This document shows, in pieces, positions 37,357-45,732 of a stretch of 61,290 bases of DNA. The stretch spans positions 1 through 61,290 of the forward strand of contig ONAL01000006.1 in the NCBI GenBank assembly GCA_900315785.1, in the 5' to 3' direction. The stretch's first letter is position 1, and each line of letters starts with the position of its first letter. The stretch is from an uncultured Eubacteriales bacterium. GTDB lineage: Bacteria; Bacillota; Clostridia; Oscillospirales; Acutalibacteraceae. A program made the translations under genes and the position numbers. The notes beneath the pieces were generated by a model that worked only from the letters and a program-made list of their open reading frames with translations, made no database searches and had not been told where the DNA came from.

Positions 37357-38676
37357 TTATTCCGCGCTGCAGTTCTTGATGATGTCCTCAATAATGAGCT
37401 TGAGCTTGGAGTCTTTTTTCATAAGCTTGACGGTTTTGTCAATCGCGTATTTGATTGTTGAGTGGTCTCTGCCGCCGAACTCCTTGCCGATGCTCTCCTG
37501 TGTGAGATTTGTCAGCTCGTTGACGATGTAGATTGCAACCTGACGCGGCTTGCTGATGTAAGCGCTGCGGTTGTTTGAGCCGCGCATTTCCTCGGGATTT
37601 ACGTTGAAGGTTCTCGCAACCTCGTCGATAATCTTCTCGACTGTAACCTCGGGAGGAGTATCGTTGTTGAGAATATCTGCGATAATGTTCTGAACTGATT
37701 TGATAGAGGGTTTTTCGCCGTCGAGACTGTTCTTAGCCTTGATTTTCTTTACCGTTCCCTCGAGCTGACGGATATTGCTCTTGACGTTCGACGCTATATA
37801 TTCGCATACGTCGTTTGAAATCTCGATATCCATAATATCGGCTTTTCTCTTGATGATTGCAATTCTTGTTTCAATATCGGGCGGCTGAATGTCCGCAATT
37901 AAGCCCATTTCGAAACGGCTTCTGAGACGGTCGTCAAGTGTCTTGATTTCCTTCGGGGGTCTATCGGATGTCAGAATAATCTGCTTCTGGTCCTGATAGA
38001 GAGTCTCAAAGGTGTGGAAGAATTCCTGCTGGGTGCTTTCCTTGCCGCCGATGAACTGAACGTCGTCGACCAGGAGCACGTCGTTATATCTGTACTTCTG
38101 TCTGAACTCAGACATCTGAACCTTGTGGAGAGATTCGATGAGCTCGTTGGTGAAGTCCTCACCCTTTACATAGCAAATCTTCTTTGAAGAATCGTTCTTT
38201 TTGATTTCGTTAGAAATCGCAAAGAGCAGGTGAGTTTTTCCGAGACCTGAGTTTCCGTAGAGAAACAGAGGGTTATAAGCCTTTGAAGGGTTCTGAGCTA
38301 CCGCGAGACAAGCCGCGTGGGCGAACTTGTTGGAGTTGCCGACAATAAAGGTGTCGAAGGTGTACTCGTAACCGTTGTCCGCGATGTCCTCGCTCTTGCG
38401 GTTCTCGTCAACGTACTCGTTCTCAGCGGGGACCTTGAGAATGATGTTGATATCTGTTCCGAAAACCGCCTTGAAGCCGTCGGTCAAGAGCACCTTGTAG
38501 CATCTCTCAAGAGTCTGGCGGTGGAAGTCGTTCGGTACAAGGAGCGTAGCCTCTTTCTTGTCAAAGTCGAGATAAAGAGGTTCGATTTTGCTTATCCATG
38601 TATTGTAGGCGACGTCGGTAATGTTGTTTTTGCAGTAGTCGCAAATCACTTTCCAGGCTTCGTCAAAATGATCCAT
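37357..38676 (-). CDS. dnaA: chromosomal replication initiator DnaA
   Basis: A 439-residue AAA+ initiator. Domain I is at about 1-80, linker II about 85-110, and the AAA+ domain has Walker A GNSGLGKTHL near 145 and Walker B VLLVDDVQFIGG near 205. Domain IV DNA-binding signature is GKEFGGRDHSTIKYAI near 405-420. It has its own promoter and is flanked on both sides by DnaA boxes, consistent with autoregulation. Confidence 0.98.
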   Translation of the reverse strand: MDHFDEAWKVICDYCKNNITDVAYNTWISKIEPLYLDFDKKEATLLVPNDFHRQTLERCYKVLLTDGFKAVFGTDINIILKVPAENEYVDENRKSEDIADNGYEYTFDTFIVGNSNKFAHAACLAVAQNPSKAYNPLFLYGNSGLGKTHLLFAISNEIKKNDSSKKICYVKGEDFTNELIESLHKVQMSEFRQKYRYNDVLLVDDVQFIGGKESTQQEFFHTFETLYQDQKQIILTSDRPPKEIKTLDDRLRSRFEMGLIADIQPPDIETRIAIIKRKADIMDIEISNDVCEYIASNVKSNIRQLEGTVKKIKAKNSLDGEKPSIKSVQNIIADILNNDTPPEVTVEKIIDEVARTFNVNPEEMRGSNNRSAYISKPRQVAIYIVNELTNLTQESIGKEFGGRDHSTIKYAIDKTVKLMKKDSKLKLIIEDIIKNCSAE

Positions 38677-38712
38677 AATTAAAAAATCCTTTCATTTTTT
38701 GATGTTGCGTAG

Positions 38713-38721
38713 TTTTCCACA
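38713..38721 (+). promoter_or_regulatory. DnaA box in the dnaA leader
   Basis: TTTTCCACA, a perfect match to TTWTNCACA, between the dnaA promoter (38734-38762) and the dnaA start. Binding here could repress dnaA and form the upstream part of a split origin. Confidence 0.8.
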
Positions 38722-38733
38722 ATAGCTGAAAAC

Positions 38734-38762
38734 ATTATAACAAAAATCGTGATAAAAAGCAA
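38734..38762 (-). promoter_or_regulatory. dnaA promoter
   Basis: Minus strand TTGCTT (38757-38762), 17-bp spacer, TATAAT (38734-38739). Confidence 0.8.
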
Positions 38763-38922
38763 CAAAAAAATTGTAATATATAAGTATATATATAACATTT
38801 ATATTACAGTTTTCCGCGGGACTTTAAAGCCGTGTAATTAGTGTGTCAAAGGTGGCATAAATACTATATATTGTATGTGTTTTTATCAAAAAATTTTTTA
38901 AAAAGAAAATTCCGAAATTTTA
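38763..38922. other. AT-rich dnaA-rpmH intergenic region
   Basis: No gene. 38763-38812 is nearly all A/T with many TA steps, then a mixed stretch (38813-38860) and another A/T-rich piece (38861-38922). It may act as a second unwinding element or simply as promoter DNA between divergent genes. No further perfect DnaA box is seen here. Confidence 0.5.
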
Positions 38923-38951
38923 TTGACGAAAAATGATTTTTATACTATAAT
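38923..38951 (+). promoter_or_regulatory. rpmH promoter
   Basis: TTGACG (38923-38928), 17-bp spacer, TATAAT (38946-38951). Confidence 0.88.
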
Positions 38952-39002
38952 GTTATACTGCAAGTATTATGAGGTTATGTATCCGAAAGGAGGTCACCAA
39001 GT

Positions 39003-39137
39003 ATGAAAAGAACATACCAGCCCAAGAAGCTCCACAGAAAGAAGGAGCACGGTTTCAGAAAGAGAATGTCCACTGCTAACGGCAGAAAGGTTCTCGCCAG
39101 AAGAAGAGCAAAAGGCAGAAAGAAGTTGTCATATTAA
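39003..39137 (+). CDS. rpmH: 50S ribosomal protein L34
   Basis: A 44-residue, highly basic protein beginning [20 protein letters not shown] and ending GRKKLSY, the standard L34. AAAGGAGG sits just upstream of ATG 39003. It heads the rpmH-rnpA-yidD-yidC-khpB cluster. Confidence 0.98.
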   Translation: MKRTYQPKKLHRKKEHGFRKRMSTANGRKVLARRRAKGRKKLSY

Positions 39138-39143
39138 TTCGAT

Positions 39144-39166
39144 AAGACCACTTTTTTTGTGGTCTT
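39144..39166 (+). terminator. hairpin between rpmH and rnpA
   Basis: AAGACCAC (39144-39151), seven-T loop, GTGGTCTT (39159-39166). The T run after the stem is short, so partial termination or processing, giving more L34 than RNase P protein, is likely. Confidence 0.6.
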
Positions 39167-39203
39167 TATTACTTTATGAGATTTTTCTATCTCGGGTGGT
39201 TAT

Positions 39204-39539
39204 ATGAGTGAGATACTCACTTTAAAAGAAAACAGGGATTTTCAACGCCTCTATAAAAGAGGAAAAAGCGGGGTAAGTCCGATACTTGTAACTTATATTT
39301 TGAAAAATAAAACCGATAACCTTAGATACGGAATAACCACGGGAAAGAAAATCGGAAACGCCGTAAAGCGCAGCCGCGCGCGCAGAGTTATCCGCGCCGC
39401 GTTCAGGGAGTTGAGTCCGAGCCTTCGGACAGGCTATGACATAGTTTTTGTAGCCAGAGGAAAAACTCCCTTCGTAAAGAGCACGGAAGTTAAAAAAGCG
39501 ATGGAGACGCAGTTCAGAAACGCGTCGTTATTTAAATGA
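39204..39539 (+). CDS. rnpA: ribonuclease P protein component
   Basis: A 111-residue basic protein that helps the RNase P RNA mature tRNA 5' ends. The signature RNR-like region is [22 protein letters not shown] near 53-74. Length is typical. GGGTGG is the ribosome site. Confidence 0.97.
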   Translation: MSEILTLKENRDFQRLYKRGKSGVSPILVTYILKNKTDNLRYGITTGKKIGNAVKRSRARRVIRAAFRELSPSLRTGYDIVFVARGKTPFVKSTEVKKAMETQFRNASLFK

Positions 39540-39540
39540 T

Positions 39541-39780
39541 ATGAAGAAACTGTTCATCCGCTTTATCAGGTTTTATCAGAGAAACATCTCCGCACACTCG
39601 ACGCCTAAGTGCAAGTATTATCCTACCTGTTCGAACTATGCTCTTGAAGCGCTCGAAAGCCACGGCTTTCTGAAGGGAACGCTGCTCGCTATCTGGCGCG
39701 TTCTCAGATGTAATCCCTTCTCGAAGGGCGGGTATGACCCTGTACCCGAAAAAAAGAATAAAAAGAAAGGGAACAATTAA
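39541..39780 (+). CDS. yidD: membrane protein insertion efficiency factor YidD
   Basis: A 79-residue protein with the family pattern [28 protein letters not shown] and [14 protein letters not shown]. It assists YidC-dependent insertion. It starts one base after rnpA and its stop shares TAATG with yidC. Confidence 0.97.
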   Translation: MKKLFIRFIRFYQRNISAHSTPKCKYYPTCSNYALEALESHGFLKGTLLAIWRVLRCNPFSKGGYDPVPEKKNKKKGNN

Positions 39781-40748
39781 TGCAAATTTTCGGTTTTTTC
39801 GGTAGTATCCTCGGATACTTACTCTGGGGTCTGTTTTTTATATTCAGAAACTTCGGAATATCAATTATTTTCTTCACGATTGTAATCAGATTCATTATCT
39901 TTCCTTTTTCAATCAAGCAGCAGAAGAGCATGGCTAACACCGCCAGACTTCAGAAAAAACAAAAGGAAATCAGAGAAAAATACGCAAACAACCGCCAAAA
40001 AGCAAACGAAGAAATGCAGAAGCTGTATCAGAAGGAAGGCGTCAGCCCCACAGGCGGCTGTCTGACAAGCATCATTCCGCTCTTTATTATGCTCGGAATC
40101 TTCTATGCTGTTGCCTATCCTCTTACAAACACTCTCCACATTAACGGCGATACAGTTAACAATGCGACGGCGTTTATTAAGTCCTTACCCGGTTTTTCAA
40201 TCTCGGGAGGCGGAGCGGCGGCAACCTATGAGCAGATCGCCCTTGTAAAAATCCTCACGGATTCCAAGGAGCTTATCGCACAGCTCTTTACAGGCGGCGA
40301 TGTCAAGAACATCGAGATGTTCATCGGAGGCTTTAACTTTGCAGGCTTCAACCTTCTCGAAACTCCCTCGGCTCAGGGCTTCTGGTCGCCTTATCTTCTC
40401 ATCCCCGTACTCTGCTTTGTTTCGTCGGTAGCTGCTCAGCTCGTAACCATGAAGGTTAACGGAACAGGTCAGTCACAGCAGGGCTGTATGAAGGTTATGA
40501 TGATAGGACTTCCGCTGTTCTCAGCGTACATCTCCTACAGTATTCCCGCGGCGGTAGGTTTCTACTGGATTTGTTCATCGGTATTCAGCCTTATCCAGTC
40601 AATTATTATGGGTAAGTTCTACGGTCCGACAGCTCTTATTGCTAAGTCGGAAGCTCAGCATGTAGCTTTACTTGAGCAGCAGGAGGCTCTTGTACAGTAT
40701 AGTTACGCTCCTGCAGGTTACAGCGATAATAAGACTAAAAAGAAATAA
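39780..40748 (+). CDS. yidC: membrane protein insertase YidC
   Basis: A 322-residue YidC/Oxa1 insertase with about five hydrophobic segments (near 10-40, 95-120, 195-220, 235-255 and 260-280). Like Gram-positive YidC it lacks the large periplasmic domain, and it has no lipobox. A loop of about 70 residues between the second and third core helices (about 120-190) seems longer than usual. The conserved Arg of the hydrophilic groove is probably in VIRFIIFPF. Confidence 0.95.
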   Translation: MQIFGFFGSILGYLLWGLFFIFRNFGISIIFFTIVIRFIIFPFSIKQQKSMANTARLQKKQKEIREKYANNRQKANEEMQKLYQKEGVSPTGGCLTSIIPLFIMLGIFYAVAYPLTNTLHINGDTVNNATAFIKSLPGFSISGGGAAATYEQIALVKILTDSKELIAQLFTGGDVKNIEMFIGGFNFAGFNLLETPSAQGFWSPYLLIPVLCFVSSVAAQLVTMKVNGTGQSQQGCMKVMMIGLPLFSAYISYSIPAAVGFYWICSSVFSLIQSIIMGKFYGPTALIAKSEAQHVALLEQQEALVQYSYAPAGYSDNKTKKK

Positions 40749-40759
40749 TAGAGGTCATT

Positions 40760-41524
40760 ATGATTAAAGAAGTTATCGGAACAGGAGATACTCCTGAATT
40801 AGCTTTACTTGACGCTAAAACTCAGCTCGGTCTCGGTGAGGAGGACGATGTTGATTTTGAAGTAATCCAGATGCCCGAAAAGAAGGTCTTGGGTCTCTTC
40901 GGAGGTAAGCAGGCGAAGGTAAAAATCACCCTCAAGGCTTCCCCCGCAGACACAGCCGAGGACTTCCTCAAGAATGTCATCAGAGCTATGGATTTATCAA
41001 ACCTCACAGTTAACGTAGAAAAGACAGACACAAGCGCTGTGTTTGATATTGAGGGCGAGGATGTCGGATTCATCATCGGACGCAGAGGCGAAACCCTCGA
41101 CGCTCTCCAGTATCTCACAAGTCTTGTTGCCAACCACGTGGATAACAGCTACTTCAAGATTACCGTAAACACGGGTAATTACAGAGAAAAGAGAGAAAAG
41201 ACTCTCGAAATTCTCGGAAGAAAGCTCGCGTTCAAGGCTGTAAAGACAGGTAAGAAAACCTCTCTTGAGCCTATGAACCCCTACGAGAGAAGAATTATCC
41301 ACACCTCTGTTCAGAAGGTTAAGGGCGCAATTTCATGGAGCGAAGGCGAAAACGCCGCTCGTCATGTTGTAATCGGTCCCGACCCCAAGGAAAAGAGAAG
41401 CAGAGGTTATAACAGAGGCAGAGGCGGAAGAGGTAACCGCGGCGGCTCACGTCCCGCAGCAAATCCCAACCGTAAACCGCTCGACGAAAGCAACGGCGCA
41501 GGTCTCTACGGAAGAATAGACTAA
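40760..41524 (+). CDS. khpB: RNA-binding protein KhpB (Jag/EloR)
   Basis: A 254-residue protein: Jag-N domain (about 1-55, with KKVLGLFGGKQAKVK), KH domain (about 75-150, GFIIGRRGETLDALQYL) and R3H domain (about 150-212, PYERRIIHTSVQKV and HVVIGP). An Arg/Gly-rich tail follows (about 215-235). KhpB proteins control cell elongation and small-RNA binding. It follows yidC by 11 bp, as usual. Confidence 0.95.
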   Translation: MIKEVIGTGDTPELALLDAKTQLGLGEEDDVDFEVIQMPEKKVLGLFGGKQAKVKITLKASPADTAEDFLKNVIRAMDLSNLTVNVEKTDTSAVFDIEGEDVGFIIGRRGETLDALQYLTSLVANHVDNSYFKITVNTGNYREKREKTLEILGRKLAFKAVKTGKKTSLEPMNPYERRIIHTSVQKVKGAISWSEGENAARHVVIGPDPKEKRSRGYNRGRGGRGNRGGSRPAANPNRKPLDESNGAGLYGRID

Positions 41525-41540
41525 GTTACTTAGTATTGAG

Positions 41541-41566
41541 GGCTGTCTCGTCTGAGACAGCCTTTT
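41541..41566 (+). terminator. terminator after khpB
   Basis: GGCTGTCTC (41541-41549), loop GTCT, GAGACAGCC (41554-41562), TTTT. It separates the rpmH-khpB unit from mnmE. Confidence 0.88.
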
Positions 41567-41589
41567 CTAATACCGAAATGAGGTATATT

Positions 41590-42957
41590 ATGAAATCGAC
41601 TACAATTGCCGCAATCTCAACCGCACAGGGCGAAAGCGGTATCGGAGTAATCAGAGTAAGCGGCGACGAAGCTATCGAAATCTGTGACAGAGTTTTCAAA
41701 GCCGTAAGCGGCAAGAAGCTCTCTGAAATGAAGGGTTATTCGGCAGCCTTCGGTCATATTTATAAGGAAAATGAAGCTATCGACGAATGTGTAGCGACGG
41801 TTTTCAGAAACCCGAAAAGCTACACGGGCGAGGACGTTGTCGAGCTGTCCTGTCACGGCGGTATTTATATCACACGAGAAACTCTGAGGGCAGTTCTCGA
41901 ACAAGGTGCCTCCCCTGCTCAGGCAGGAGAATTTACAAAACGCGCTTTTCTTAACGGTAAGCTCGATTTGACGGAAGCAGAAGCGGTAATTGATATCATC
42001 TCCGCCAAAAGCAAAAACGCCGCCAGAGCCGCTTTATACGCAAAAGACGGCGCGCTCTGGAAACGCACCGAAGCGATAAAGAACAAGCTCGTCACAACCG
42101 CGGCGCACCTCAGCGCCTGGGTAGATTATCCCGAAGAGGATATTGAGGAAGTCACCGAGGAAAGCCTGAGGAGAGTTTTCAGCGAAAGCATTGAGGAGCT
42201 CGACAGACTTCTAAAAACCTACGACGCGGGACAGACAGTTAAGGAAGGTATCGACACGGTAATCGCGGGCAAGCCGAACACAGGCAAAAGCACGCTGATG
42301 AATCTGCTTGCGGGTCACGACAGAAGTATCGTAACAGATATTCCCGGTACGACGAGAGATATTATCGTGGAAACCGTTCTGGTAGGCGGCATTATGCTCA
42401 GACTCAGCGACACCGCGGGAATACGCGACACAGGCGACGCGGTCGAAAAAATCGGCGTAGAGCTTGCGAAAAACAGACTTGAAAACTGCGGACTTGTGCT
42501 CGCGGTTTTTGACGACAGCAAGCCGCTTGACGAAAACGACCTTTCGCTGCTCGAAAAGCTCGACGCGGAAAATACAATCGCGATTATTAATAAAACGGAT
42601 TTGGAAAGCAAGCTCGATTCAAGCCCAATTGAAAACAAGCTCAACGACGTTATAAGAATATCAGCCAAGAACGGCGACGGCTACACAGAGCTGGAAAAGG
42701 CGGTCGCGCGTCTTGCGGGTACCGAGAATTTCAACCCCAGCGAGGGAATACTTGCGAACGAAAGACAGCGCACAGCAGTAATCAACGCGAAGCAGTCGCT
42801 ACAGAACGCGCTCGACGCCCTCAATATGGGGCTCACCTTTGACGCCGCCGAGGTTGATTTGGAAAACGCGATTGAGAGCGTTTGCGAGCTCACGGGAGAA
42901 CGCGTCAGCGAGGTTGTGGTAGGCAACGTGTTCCACAACTTCTGCGTCGGAAAATAA
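41590..42957 (+). CDS. mnmE: tRNA modification GTPase MnmE
   Basis: A 455-residue enzyme that, with MnmG, puts carboxymethylaminomethyl groups on wobble uridine 34. It has an N-terminal folate-binding domain (about 1-118), a helical domain, and a G domain with GKPNTGKSTL near 227, DIPGTTRD near 246, DTAG near 273 and NKTD near 334. The C-terminal CVGK gives the catalytic Cys. ATG 41590 follows TGAGGT by six bases; a longer frame from 41536 begins inside the terminator. Confidence 0.97.
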   Translation: MKSTTIAAISTAQGESGIGVIRVSGDEAIEICDRVFKAVSGKKLSEMKGYSAAFGHIYKENEAIDECVATVFRNPKSYTGEDVVELSCHGGIYITRETLRAVLEQGASPAQAGEFTKRAFLNGKLDLTEAEAVIDIISAKSKNAARAALYAKDGALWKRTEAIKNKLVTTAAHLSAWVDYPEEDIEEVTEESLRRVFSESIEELDRLLKTYDAGQTVKEGIDTVIAGKPNTGKSTLMNLLAGHDRSIVTDIPGTTRDIIVETVLVGGIMLRLSDTAGIRDTGDAVEKIGVELAKNRLENCGLVLAVFDDSKPLDENDLSLLEKLDAENTIAIINKTDLESKLDSSPIENKLNDVIRISAKNGDGYTELEKAVARLAGTENFNPSEGILANERQRTAVINAKQSLQNALDALNMGLTFDAAEVDLENAIESVCELTGERVSEVVVGNVFHNFCVGK

Positions 42958-42962
42958 CCCAT

Positions 42963-42978
42963 TGTTTCACGTGAAACA
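42963..42978. promoter_or_regulatory. parS centromere site 1
   Basis: TGTTTCACGTGAAACA, a perfect 16-bp parS palindrome, between mnmE and mnmG. Confidence 0.97.
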
Positions 42979-42996
42979 TCGGAAAGAGGAAAGAAT

Positions 42997-44856
42997 ATGA
43001 ATTATTCCGCAGGAAAATTTGATATTGCCGTAATCGGAGCAGGTCACGCAGGTATAGAAGCGGCTCTTGCCGCCGCTCGGCTTGGCTGTAAGACGGTAAT
43101 TTTTACAATAAATATGGACGCGGTCGGCAACTGCCCCTGTAATCCGTCAATCGGCGGAACCGCAAAGGGACACCTTGTGCGTGAAATTGACGCGCTCGGC
43201 GGTGAAATGGGAAAAACCGCAGACGAATGTTTTCTCCAGAGCAGAATGCTCAACCGAGGAAAAGGCCCCGCGGTTCACTCTCTGCGTGCTCAGATTGACC
43301 GCAGAAAATATTCGGACGTTATGAAGCACAAGCTCGAGCTTCAGGAAAACCTTGAGCTTCATCAGGCGGAGATTACGGATATTAAGCAGACAGAGAACGG
43401 CTACATCGTCACAACAAGAATGTTGGCGGAGTACGAGGTCAAGGCGGTAATTATCGCGACAGGCACCTATCTCGGCGGCCGTGTGTTTATCGGTGAGGTC
43501 AGCTACGACAGCGGACCCGACGGTATCTTCCCCGCAAGCTTCCTGGGTCAGAGCCTGAAGGACCTCGGCTTGCCGCTTCGCCGTTTTAAGACAGGAACTC
43601 CTGCACGAGTTCTCAGAAGCAGTATCGACTTCTCTGAACTCGAGGAACAGCTCGGCGACGAGCCGCCAATTCCGTTTTCATATGACACCGACGACCTCGG
43701 CGAGAACAAGGTTAAGTGTCACATAAGCTGGACGAACGAGAACACCAAGCAGATTATTCTCGATAATATCCACCGTTCACCGCTCTACGGCGGCAAGATT
43801 GAGGGCATAGGTCCGCGTTACTGCCCGAGCCTTGAGGACAAGATTGTCCGCTTTGCCGAGAAAAAGCGTCATCAGCTCTTTATTGAGCCGTGCGGACTTG
43901 ATACCGAGGAAATGTACCTGCAGGGTATGAGCTCGTCCCTTCCCGAAGAGGTTCAGGTCAAGTTCTATCATACAATCAAGGGTCTCGAAAATTGCGTTAT
44001 TATGCGTCCCGCGTACGCGATTGAGTATGATTGCGTCGACCCGACCGAAATGAACGCTACGCTCGAATTCAAGCGATTCAGCGGACTTTACGGCGCGGGT
44101 CAGTTCAACGGCAGCTCAGGTTATGAGGAAGCCGCCGCTCAGGGACTTATCGCGGGCATTAACGCCGCCTTGAAAATCAAAGGCAAGGCTCCCCTCGTCC
44201 TCGACCGTTCGACTTCATATATCGGAACGCTGATTGATGACCTTGTCACAAAGGGCGCGAACGAGCCCTACAGAATGATGACGTCGCGCAGCGAATACCG
44301 TCTTATTCTCCGTCAGGACAACGCCGACGTAAGGCTCACACCGAAGGGTCGAGAAATCGGTCTTATAACCGACGAGAGATGGGAGAAGTTCAACAATAAG
44401 CAGAAGCTCAAGGAAGAAGAGCTCAAGCGTATTTCAAAAATAGTCATTCCGCCGTCTGAGCTGATAAACAGCATACTTGTTTCACGTGAAACATCACCGC
44501 TTTCGACAGGCGCAAAGCTTATCGACTTGCTCAGACGTCCGCAAATCAACTACAAGGACCTTGAGCCGATTGATACAACACGCCCCGAGCTCGACAGCAA
44601 TATATTTGAACAGGTCGAAATTGAGGTCAAATATGCCGGCTATATCGAAAAACAGCTCCGACAGGTTCAGCAAATGCAGAAGCTCGAGAACAAAAAGCTC
44701 CCCACCGACTTTGATTACAAGGAAATCAAGGGACTCAGACTCGAGGCACAGGAAAAGCTCAACAAAATCAAGCCGCTCAGTATCGGACAGGCAAGCCGAA
44801 TTTCGGGTGTGTCGCCTGCCGATATCAGCGTGCTCCTTATCTGGTTAGGACAGTAA
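42997..44856 (+). CDS. mnmG: tRNA uridine 5-carboxymethylaminomethyl synthase MnmG
   Basis: A 619-residue FAD enzyme, partner of MnmE. It has the N-terminal dinucleotide fold VIGAGHAGIEAALAAARLG near 12, NPSIGGTAKGHLVREIDALGG near 48 and the late MTSRSEYRLILRQDNAD near 428. GGAAAGAGG is the ribosome site. A parS lies just upstream and another lies inside the gene at 44478. Confidence 0.98.
   Translation: MNYSAGKFDIAVIGAGHAGIEAALAAARLGCKTVIFTINMDAVGNCPCNPSIGGTAKGHLVREIDALGGEMGKTADECFLQSRMLNRGKGPAVHSLRAQIDRRKYSDVMKHKLELQENLELHQAEITDIKQTENGYIVTTRMLAEYEVKAVIIATGTYLGGRVFIGEVSYDSGPDGIFPASFLGQSLKDLGLPLRRFKTGTPARVLRSSIDFSELEEQLGDEPPIPFSYDTDDLGENKVKCHISWTNENTKQIILDNIHRSPLYGGKIEGIGPRYCPSLEDKIVRFAEKKRHQLFIEPCGLDTEEMYLQGMSSSLPEEVQVKFYHTIKGLENCVIMRPAYAIEYDCVDPTEMNATLEFKRFSGLYGAGQFNGSSGYEEAAAQGLIAGINAALKIKGKAPLVLDRSTSYIGTLIDDLVTKGANEPYRMMTSRSEYRLILRQDNADVRLTPKGREIGLITDERWEKFNNKQKLKEEELKRISKIVIPPSELINSILVSRETSPLSTGAKLIDLLRRPQINYKDLEPIDTTRPELDSNIFEQVEIEVKYAGYIEKQLRQVQQMQKLENKKLPTDFDYKEIKGLRLEAQEKLNKIKPLSIGQASRISGVSPADISVLLIWLGQ
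44478..44493. promoter_or_regulatory. parS centromere site 2, inside mnmG
   Basis: TGTTTCACGTGAAACA, perfect, within mnmG codons for LVSRETS. Serving as both code and centromere constrains this stretch. Confidence 0.96.
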
Positions 44857-44857
44857 T

Positions 44858-45559
44858 ATGAAGAATACGATAAAAAAAGCGTGCGAAAGCATAGGCGTAA
44901 GCCTTACGGAGGCACAGCTCGGTCAGTTTGAGAGCTACTACAGGCTCTTGATTGAGTGGAACGAGAAAATCAATCTGACGCGAATCACCGAGCCCGACGA
45001 GGTCGCAGTCAAGCACTTTGCCGACAGCTTAACGCTTCTGAAATACTACAATATTCCTGAAAACGCGACTGTTATCGACGTCGGCACGGGAGCGGGCTTC
45101 CCTGGTATACCGCTCAAAATCGCGAGACCCGACATAAAGCTAACGCTTCTCGACAGCCTTAACAAGCGTCTGAACTTTCTCGATACCGTTTGTAAGGAAA
45201 TCGGAATTGACGCGACGCTCGTTCATTCACGCGCTGAGGACGGCGGAAAGAACAAGCTCTACCGCGAAAAGTATGATTTGGCGGTTTCACGCGCCGTCGC
45301 AAGGCTCAACACCCTCAGCGAATATACTCTGCCCTTTGTCAAGGTCGGCGGAAGCTTCGCCGCTATGAAGGGTCCCGAGCTCGGCGAGGAACTCAGCGAA
45401 GCTCAGAACGCGATAAAAACCCTCGGCGGCAAGGTCGAAAACGTTTTTGAGTTTGACCTCTGCGACCAAGGCAGAACAATTGTTATTATAAATAAGGTTA
45501 AGAAAACCGCGCCCGCATATCCGCGGCACGGCTCAAAAATCAAAAGCAAACCCCTCTAA
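44858..45559 (+). CDS. rsmG: 16S rRNA (guanine-N7)-methyltransferase RsmG
   Basis: A 233-residue SAM-dependent enzyme modifying G527 of 16S rRNA. It has WNEKINLTRI near 28, the SAM motif DVGTGAGFPGIPL near 71, and MKGPELGEEL near 162. It begins one base after mnmG. Confidence 0.97.
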   Translation: MKNTIKKACESIGVSLTEAQLGQFESYYRLLIEWNEKINLTRITEPDEVAVKHFADSLTLLKYYNIPENATVIDVGTGAGFPGIPLKIARPDIKLTLLDSLNKRLNFLDTVCKEIGIDATLVHSRAEDGGKNKLYREKYDLAVSRAVARLNTLSEYTLPFVKVGGSFAAMKGPELGEELSEAQNAIKTLGGKVENVFEFDLCDQGRTIVIINKVKKTAPAYPRHGSKIKSKPL

Positions 45560-45564
45560 AACAA

Positions 45565-45590
45565 AAGCTCCGACAAAAAAGTCGGGGCTT
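45565..45590 (+). terminator. terminator after rsmG
   Basis: AAGCTCCGAC (45565-45574), six-A loop, GTCGGGGCTT (45581-45590), then TACTTGTTTTT. Confidence 0.8.
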
Positions 45591-45650
45591 TACTTGTTTT
45601 TCTACAATAAAAACTAAAACCTTTTAGAATAATCGCTCACGCTTCGACAG

Positions 45651-45679
45651 CTTACACCGTACCGACGTGGTATTATAAT
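45651..45679 (+). promoter_or_regulatory. noc promoter
   Basis: CTTACA (45651-45656), 17-bp spacer, TATAAT (45674-45679). Confidence 0.6.
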
Positions 45680-45732
45680 GACACGGAAAGGGGATACGCC
45701 GCAGACGGCAATTTGGAGAAAAGAGGACAACC

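Noticed and set aside
41536-41589. A longer mnmE start
   Set aside because: The extension runs through the khpB terminator hairpin, while ATG 41590 has a good ribosome site and matches the family start.
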